From the NCBI GenBank assembly GCA_034440575.1, contig JAOTOL010001088.1, positions 148,501 through 212,500 of the forward strand: DNA of 64,000 nt, written 5' to 3'. This DNA is from Imbricaverruca yamaguchii (Eukaryota > Arthropoda > Thecostraca > Neoverrucidae). Position numbers and translations under genes: made by a program. Below are positions 59,971 to 64,000 of the stretch, in pieces. How positions within the stretch are numbered: position 1 is the stretch's first letter; each line of letters starts with the position of its first letter. The notes below the pieces were generated by a model that worked only from the letters and a program-made list of their open reading frames with translations, was not told the origin of the DNA and searched no databases.

Positions 59971-61274
59971 CCGGACCCCCACTATTTCAGTTAGAAAGAT
60001 CGATGGTGATAGCAGAGGAAGCAGGAATACCTATGCGATAATCTGAAACACAGAACATGGGCATGAGTTGTTGATAGCAAGATGAATGGGGTGTCCCCGA
60101 ATATGATGTATAAATGCCGTACTATTAGGATGCCATTGGCATCCATATGGACATATTCATATACAGCTTAGTGAGAAAATCGTAAACGTGGAAAATGAGG
60201 TTGAAGGAATTGCCGTTACGGGACGGATTCTTACAAATAGCATACAGATAAAACGTTTTTATTTTGAAACTCGATATCCTATCCTCTTCATGACGAATAA
60301 CTAAATGCGATTAAGGAACGCTTTTGCAACCAAGCAGAGCATGAATGCATTATTTGATAGCATCACATTTTCTAGAAGTGATGAAGGCATCGCCAGTTAG
60401 TGTTAAAATGAGGTGTAGCATATACCGTGCTGTTTTTGCACTCCATTTCACGCACTTAATGATCACGCATCCATCCATTCGTTTATTCACTCATTAATGC
60501 ATTCATGGATCAATTAATTAATTTATTATCCATGCATGCATTCATTCATTGATTCATTAAATCAATAATTCATGAACTCACTCGTTCATTAATTCATTCA
60601 CCATTTATTCATCATGCACACATGAATGCATGCATGCATTCATTCCTTCATTCGCTCACTTACCTGGACATTCCGATTAGCGTTTGTTATGACTGCGTGA
60701 TGGACTGTGAATGTTGGGCTTTTCGTCTGCATACATGATTCCGGCTAAAATAAATGCGGACTCATGCAGCACTACCTAAACCAATTTGGAACCCCTCCAT
60801 CCCCAAAAATGCACAGATCGTCGTCTTGTGATCCCTGGCGAGGGCCTGTAGTGCCAACTTCAGACTTCATTGCCTCGGCGGACGAGGGTGACGCCGAAAC
60901 GGCCGTCATCGCTCCATTCTGCTGATGCGTCGTACGAGACTGCTGTTGCGCAGAACAGCACGCTGTTCTGCGCACCACGAGACCAAGATATCTTCGCGCA
61001 CCACGTTCACGGAGCAGGATTCCGTCGCCACGGGGGCGATACATCTGCCTCAGCGTCGTCCACTTGCCCGCCTGTGCCTCAGTCAGGCGGTGGCGCTGAA
61101 TCAATGCTGGGGGAACTTGGGAGCCTGGACAGACAGCGCGTGGAAGCGGCCAGGCCAGCATGCATCGCTGCCGCGTCTTGGCCGTCACGGTGTCACGTGG
61201 ACGACAAGCTCGTCACAGTCGTCGACAGCAGTCGCCGTCCAGCTGTCCTGCTGTTCAGATGACGACTTCTCGGC
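59971..61274. other. No gene recognised; CATT-rich tract at 60480-60655
   Basis: Contains a degenerate (ATTC)n region and a GC-richer stretch at 60800-61260 with overlapping frames on both strands. A minus-strand frame ending near 60772 reads DDDLCIFGDGGVPNWFR before its stop, but no family is recognised. Confidence 0.4.
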
Positions 61275-61500
61275 CGGCCTGGTACAGGTGGTACACGGGC
61301 GGGCCACGTCAATGAACGGGTGCCGGCGGCGGTGGCGGTGGCAGCACCAATGTCGTGTACCAATGCATCATCTCCATCCATCAGTGTCACATCACACCTC
61401 AAACCCACAACCCTTCCTCGCTACATAACCAGCCGGGCGCACTCGCGGTCGTATCTGGTGTGGTAAGGAGCTCGGCCCCGCCAATATAAATTCGTGTAGG
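61275..61500 (+). repeat. Third copy of the inverted-repeat element arm (partial)
   Basis: Homologous to about 58005-58225: CACGGGCGGGCCACGTCAAT, CCATCCATCAGTGTCACATC, TCTGGTGTGGTAAGGAGC, CCCCGCCAATATAAATTCGT. It is followed by a small perfect hairpin GGAAGCCGT...ACGGCTTCC at 61499-61523. Confidence 0.85.
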
Positions 61501-61659
61501 AAGCCGTTCAAATGACGGCTTCCTCGGCCGTCGTCCTCGGCCGGCAGACCACCGACCGCCGCGCGGTGGCGCGAACAGCCGCGCGGCCGACAAATTGGGA
61601 CAGATGTCCAGCTGGAATGCAGTTCAGACGAGGTGACGCCTCTCTCTCTCGCTCTCAGC

Positions 61660-62010
61660 TCAGCATGATGTCAGCCTCTGTCACCCCACTCCGTGACCTC
61701 ACTAGGTGACGCACTCTGTGACCACCGTGTCCCCACTCCATGACCTCACTGGGTGACGCACTCTGCGACCACCGTGTCCCCATCCATGACCTCGTCCTGT
61801 GACTCCACTCCGTCCTCCGTGGCGGTATGCTAGCCTGGGCCGTTGTCACGTAGGGCAGTATGCTGGGTCTGCCAGTGGCCGGCGATGTAATCCAGCGGCG
61901 AGAACAGCTGGCTTGGTCGCCAAGCGTGCGGTGTGAGGCAGTATGCTGGGTTTGGCGGTGACCGGGTGTTAATACAACAGCTGGCTTGGTCGCCAAGCGT
62001 GCGAGTGGGT
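61660..62010. repeat. Two short tandem duplications
   Basis: About 57-bp units with CCACTCCGTGACCTCACT and GGTGACGCACTCTG at 61680-61790. Then two copies, about 120 bp apart, of GGCAGTATGCTGGGT...ACAGCTGGCTTGGTCGCCAA near 61855-62000. Confidence 0.7.
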
Positions 62011-64000
62011 GGCAGAGGCCGGCGAGCACTGGGGACAGATGCGGCTGTTGTCGCATTTCTCAATCCGTGCGCTGGGACGAACCGCTGGGAGAAGGGACCT
62101 GTCGACCTGTCGATTTGGCAGGTTTGCACCCGGACATACCATACGCTGGTGGAAATCATACTGTGCACCAGCGTTCTCCTTGGCCGATTCTAATTGCTCC
62201 AGGGTGGCGACACAGTCCCCTGGAGAATCTGCACTAGTTTAAATCAGAGAGTTGTGGGCGTATTGTACATCCTGAAGTATCGGTAATCCTCTGCATGTAT
62301 TGCCACTCTAGTCCGGGACGCGCATCGATGCACCGACCATCGCGATGGTCCGCTTTTGTTGTGGAAGTCAGCAAAGTCAAAACTATTAATCGTGGCATCA
62401 GAGAAAATGAATTATACAAAGGCTCGAAAGCCTAATCACGATCTTCGGTTCAGCAGCTTTGCCTAAGCAGAGGTATTCACATAAAAGTCTCTCCTACGCT
62501 ACTAATTAATCATCCATCTGTATATCCCTCCTACGGGAAAGTGGTTTACAGACGAAGATTAGGCTGTTACAAGACGTTGGAAGGACAGGTTTTTGAGGAA
62601 CTCACATGTACATGCGTTCAGTGCGTTTCCTTTTTGGTAGGTTTGTCTGATATCATATTTTTGGCTGTGTCAATCTGAACAATAGAGTCAACTTCGCTTA
62701 CTTGTGAGTTGCTGACCCCTATTCCGACATCTCTCAGCCTCATAAAATGAACGTTTCCAAAGCAATGGCAGCGTACAACAGCAGGAACTGTGTGTGGCTT
62801 GATTATTTAGCTTGTGTGCTACTGCTATGGCCGCTCCTCGGTTTGCTTGTGCAGACTTACGAGGGATTATGACGAACAAATTTCGCGCTGGTAGAACTCA
62901 TACTGAGCACCAACGTCTTCCACTAACTAGCAAACGTCCTATATGGACGCACCTCACTGGTCGATCCTTGCCATGGGCCACGGGTTATCATTAGTATAAT
63001 GTGACGGCTCGATCGGCAAACTAACCGTCATGCTCGGGCACTCTACAGCACGCTTGAATCCTCTGGCAGATAATCTTCCAGTCCATAGTTTCTTTTTCTG
63101 TTTCCGTTGCAGTTGTGCCCTGGTGTGCAGCATAAACCAGCAGCGCAAACACGCACGATAACGCGAGGTAGAGTTGAGGTGCGCGAAGTTCCGGATAGCC
63201 AGACGTTACGCCTCAGACATGCACAGCATGACCGAAAACCTCCATCTGAAGACATTGTCGCCACCGGAGTCCCTCACATCTGGAGGCAGATTGTGCCGCG
63301 TCCGGCAACCATGCGGTATGAAGGAGCGGCGCGCGAATTCTGTGCGACATCGTGGCACCTAGAGTTCACCGTCAGCCGTGGCCTTGGCACTCAGTTGCGA
63401 CACAGTTGATCGACAGTTAAGTTGACCGTGATTGAGCTCTGAGCTGGTGAGCTCTTAAAAAAAGCAAGTGGAAACTGAGTGCGCATATTCCTCGGACATG
63501 AGGTCCTCCAATTTGAGCCATCTTAGGTATTTCACCGTTGGCAACGCATGATCCCGGTTGCGCAAACCGGCAACAATCCTTGCGTCGAAGTTGATGCATT
63601 TTTACATGCCCCTTGCTCTGTTGCAGCTTCCCCAGACATACACACATCCGATGTGCGTATGTCTGGTGGAACATGGGGAATATGTCTGGGGTGGGGGTAG
63701 GGGGGGGGGCAGGGGGTTGTGCCACATACCCCTTCATCTTATGTGAGGGAACACGTGTGCCAAAAGTAACACCCGTCTCGTGATGTGATAAAACATATGA
63801 AGAAGTCTAGCCAGTCAAATAAGTATGCGGTTACACACACGCGCAACGATAGATACATGCATATCCTGCACGGTTGTCAGTAAATTGGCACACCCAGTAA
63901 TTTCATAATTCATGGATATTATTTCCAACACGCGCAGTCGTATGCTGTCTAATAGATTGACTAACGACCATCTCAGTATTGAAAGGATTTACTTTTAATC
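62011..64000. other. No gene recognised
   Basis: Mixed unique sequence with an imperfect hairpin at 63632-63666 (CCAGACATACACACATC and its near-complement) and a G-rich run at 63688-63717. Short frames without domains. Confidence 0.4.

Overview
This is a window of a eukaryotic, almost certainly metazoan, nuclear genome. The evidence is one clearly spliced gene with GT-AG introns and a perfect GCCGCCATGG start context, SINEs with tRNA-derived heads and target-site duplications, a CR1/L2-type LINE, and non-autonomous DNA transposons. Coding exons have very GC-rich third positions. An invertebrate, perhaps an arthropod, would fit, but the sequence alone does not fix the phylum. There is no operon, CRISPR array, rRNA or convincing functional tRNA gene.

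Region 1 (about 1-19 kb) holds the one gene that can be assembled. It is a minus-strand, eight-exon gene (18391 down to 2755) whose exon phases all agree and which encodes a 678-residue ankyrin-repeat protein ending in a SOCS box. Such proteins are substrate receptors of Elongin-BC/Cullin-5 ubiquitin ligases. Five of its seven introns carry minisatellites: 67 bp x about 15 in intron 7, 73 bp x 4 in intron 6, 57 bp x 3 in intron 5, a 3.3-kb GTCAG/GTCGG array in intron 4, and 67 bp x 12 in intron 1. Several of these abut splice sites. Introns 1 and 2 also carry SINEs and a TTAA-bounded MITE.

Region 2 (19-35 kb) is gene-poor. It has KpnI-like GGTACC minisatellites, three more TTAA-bounded copies of the MITE family (one of them at 47.7 kb), two LINE 3' fragments, an AT-dinucleotide run, a poly(A) tract, and three short hAT-like MITEs, two of which have 8-bp target duplications. 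It ends in GC-rich 28-bp and 41-bp minisatellites.

Region 3 (36-41 kb) is a 33-bp minisatellite array split by a 2.9-kb 5'-truncated CR1/L2-type LINE with endonuclease and reverse transcriptase domains and one frameshift.

Region 4 (41-64 kb) contains a palindromic E-box minisatellite abutting a CpG-rich block and an orphan signal-peptide exon (46340-46403, plus strand), 70-bp and 32-bp arrays (the latter 3.7 kb), a long inverted repeat (about 56.86-58.45 kb), and a 36-bp GC-rich array. The rest is unique sequence in which no gene is recognised.

Overall about a fifth to a quarter of the window is tandem repeat, in more than fifteen unrelated families. Most long open frames here are repeat artefacts and were not annotated as genes. 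The most unusual signal is the 67-bp array in intron 7. On the plus strand each unit has a complete set of intron-like splice signals, and on the gene's own strand the array appears to have grown out of the exon 7 splice donor.
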